This document shows positions 5,169 to 5,249 of a stretch of 5,249 bases of DNA, piece by piece. The notes below the pieces were generated by a model, which saw only the letters and a program-made list of their open reading frames with translations, searched no databases and had not been told where the DNA came from. Every line of letters begins with the position of its first letter. Positions within the stretch are counted from its first letter, which is position 1. The position numbers were made by a program, and so were the translations under genes. The stretch is from Caldilineaceae bacterium (GTDB taxonomy: Bacteria; Chloroflexota; Anaerolineae; Caldilineales; Caldilineaceae). Location of the stretch: NCBI GenBank assembly GCA_024643705.1, contig JAHEML010000334.1, forward strand, positions 1-5,249. The letters run 5' to 3'.

Positions 5169-5249
5169 ATCATGTGTGTTATCTGCGCGCGTGAGGCTTG
5201 CTGTCTTGAATTTGTAGGATGTTGCACTCATCTCGCATTTATTTTGCTT

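Larger units (their letters stand above)
4856..5249. other. Non-coding, A+T-richer tail without a convincing gene
   Basis: Nearly 400 bp follow murE with no supported gene on either strand. Composition differs sharply from the genes: 20 of 60 bases are G or C in 5041-5100, against 42 of 60 in 3541-3600 inside murE. The stretch holds the hairpins and two rightward promoter candidates listed separately. It could be a long regulatory leader, a small-RNA locus or a decayed gene. No tRNA, CRISPR or insertion-sequence end was seen. Confidence 0.7.

Noticed and set aside
5172..5249. Cys-rich frame beginning MCVICAREACC at the right edge
   Set aside because: It has no ribosome site, only 26 codons are visible, and nothing supports it beyond an ATG.
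4856..5249. CRISPR array, tRNA or insertion-sequence end in the tail
   Set aside because: There are no regularly spaced direct repeats, no cloverleaf with a T-loop, and no long terminal inverted repeats or target duplications.

Overview
The window looks like chromosomal DNA from a moderately G+C-rich bacterium, most probably a Chloroflexota (Anaerolineae/Caldilineae-like) or similar monoderm lineage. This guess rests on one style feature: a secreted Asp-box beta-propeller carried on a long Thr/Pro-rich 'TPTPTPT' stalk and anchored by a C-terminal membrane helix, an architecture common in that phylum. No rRNA or other phylogenetic marker is present, so the assignment is an inference.

Layout. 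(1) On the minus strand, positions 1-1371 hold a two-component system. A complete NarL/DesK-type membrane histidine kinase (115-1371) is followed by the N-terminal 41 codons of its response regulator (1-125), which runs off the left edge. The two genes overlap by 11 bp. (2) A 240-bp divergent intergenic region (1372-1611) contains a candidate leaderless promoter for the kinase, a consensus -10 promoter for the rightward genes, and several inverted repeats that could be operators. (3) On the plus strand, 1612-4855 is a likely two-gene operon: a signal-peptide/beta-propeller/PT-stalk/TM protein (1612-3216) and, 19 bp later, a MurE-type Mur ligase (3236-4855). (4) Positions 4856-5249 hold no convincing gene. 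The stretch is clearly A+T-richer than the genes and contains several hairpins and two candidate rightward promoters that probably serve something beyond the right edge.

How the parts may work together. The kinase senses a signal at or in the membrane and should phosphorylate the adjacent regulator. The regulator may control the shared divergent region, although the sequence does not prove this. The propeller protein would face outward on its stalk. MurE acts in the cytoplasm, adding the third residue of the peptidoglycan stem peptide. The pairing suggests a cell-envelope theme, but the propeller's ligand and any functional tie to MurE are unknown. The most notable points are the EDPR (rather than DNPR) specificity motif of MurE, its location outside an evident dcw cluster, the repeat-expanded ATP lid of the kinase, and the structured, promoter-bearing non-coding tail. 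I did not find a clearly new biological system.
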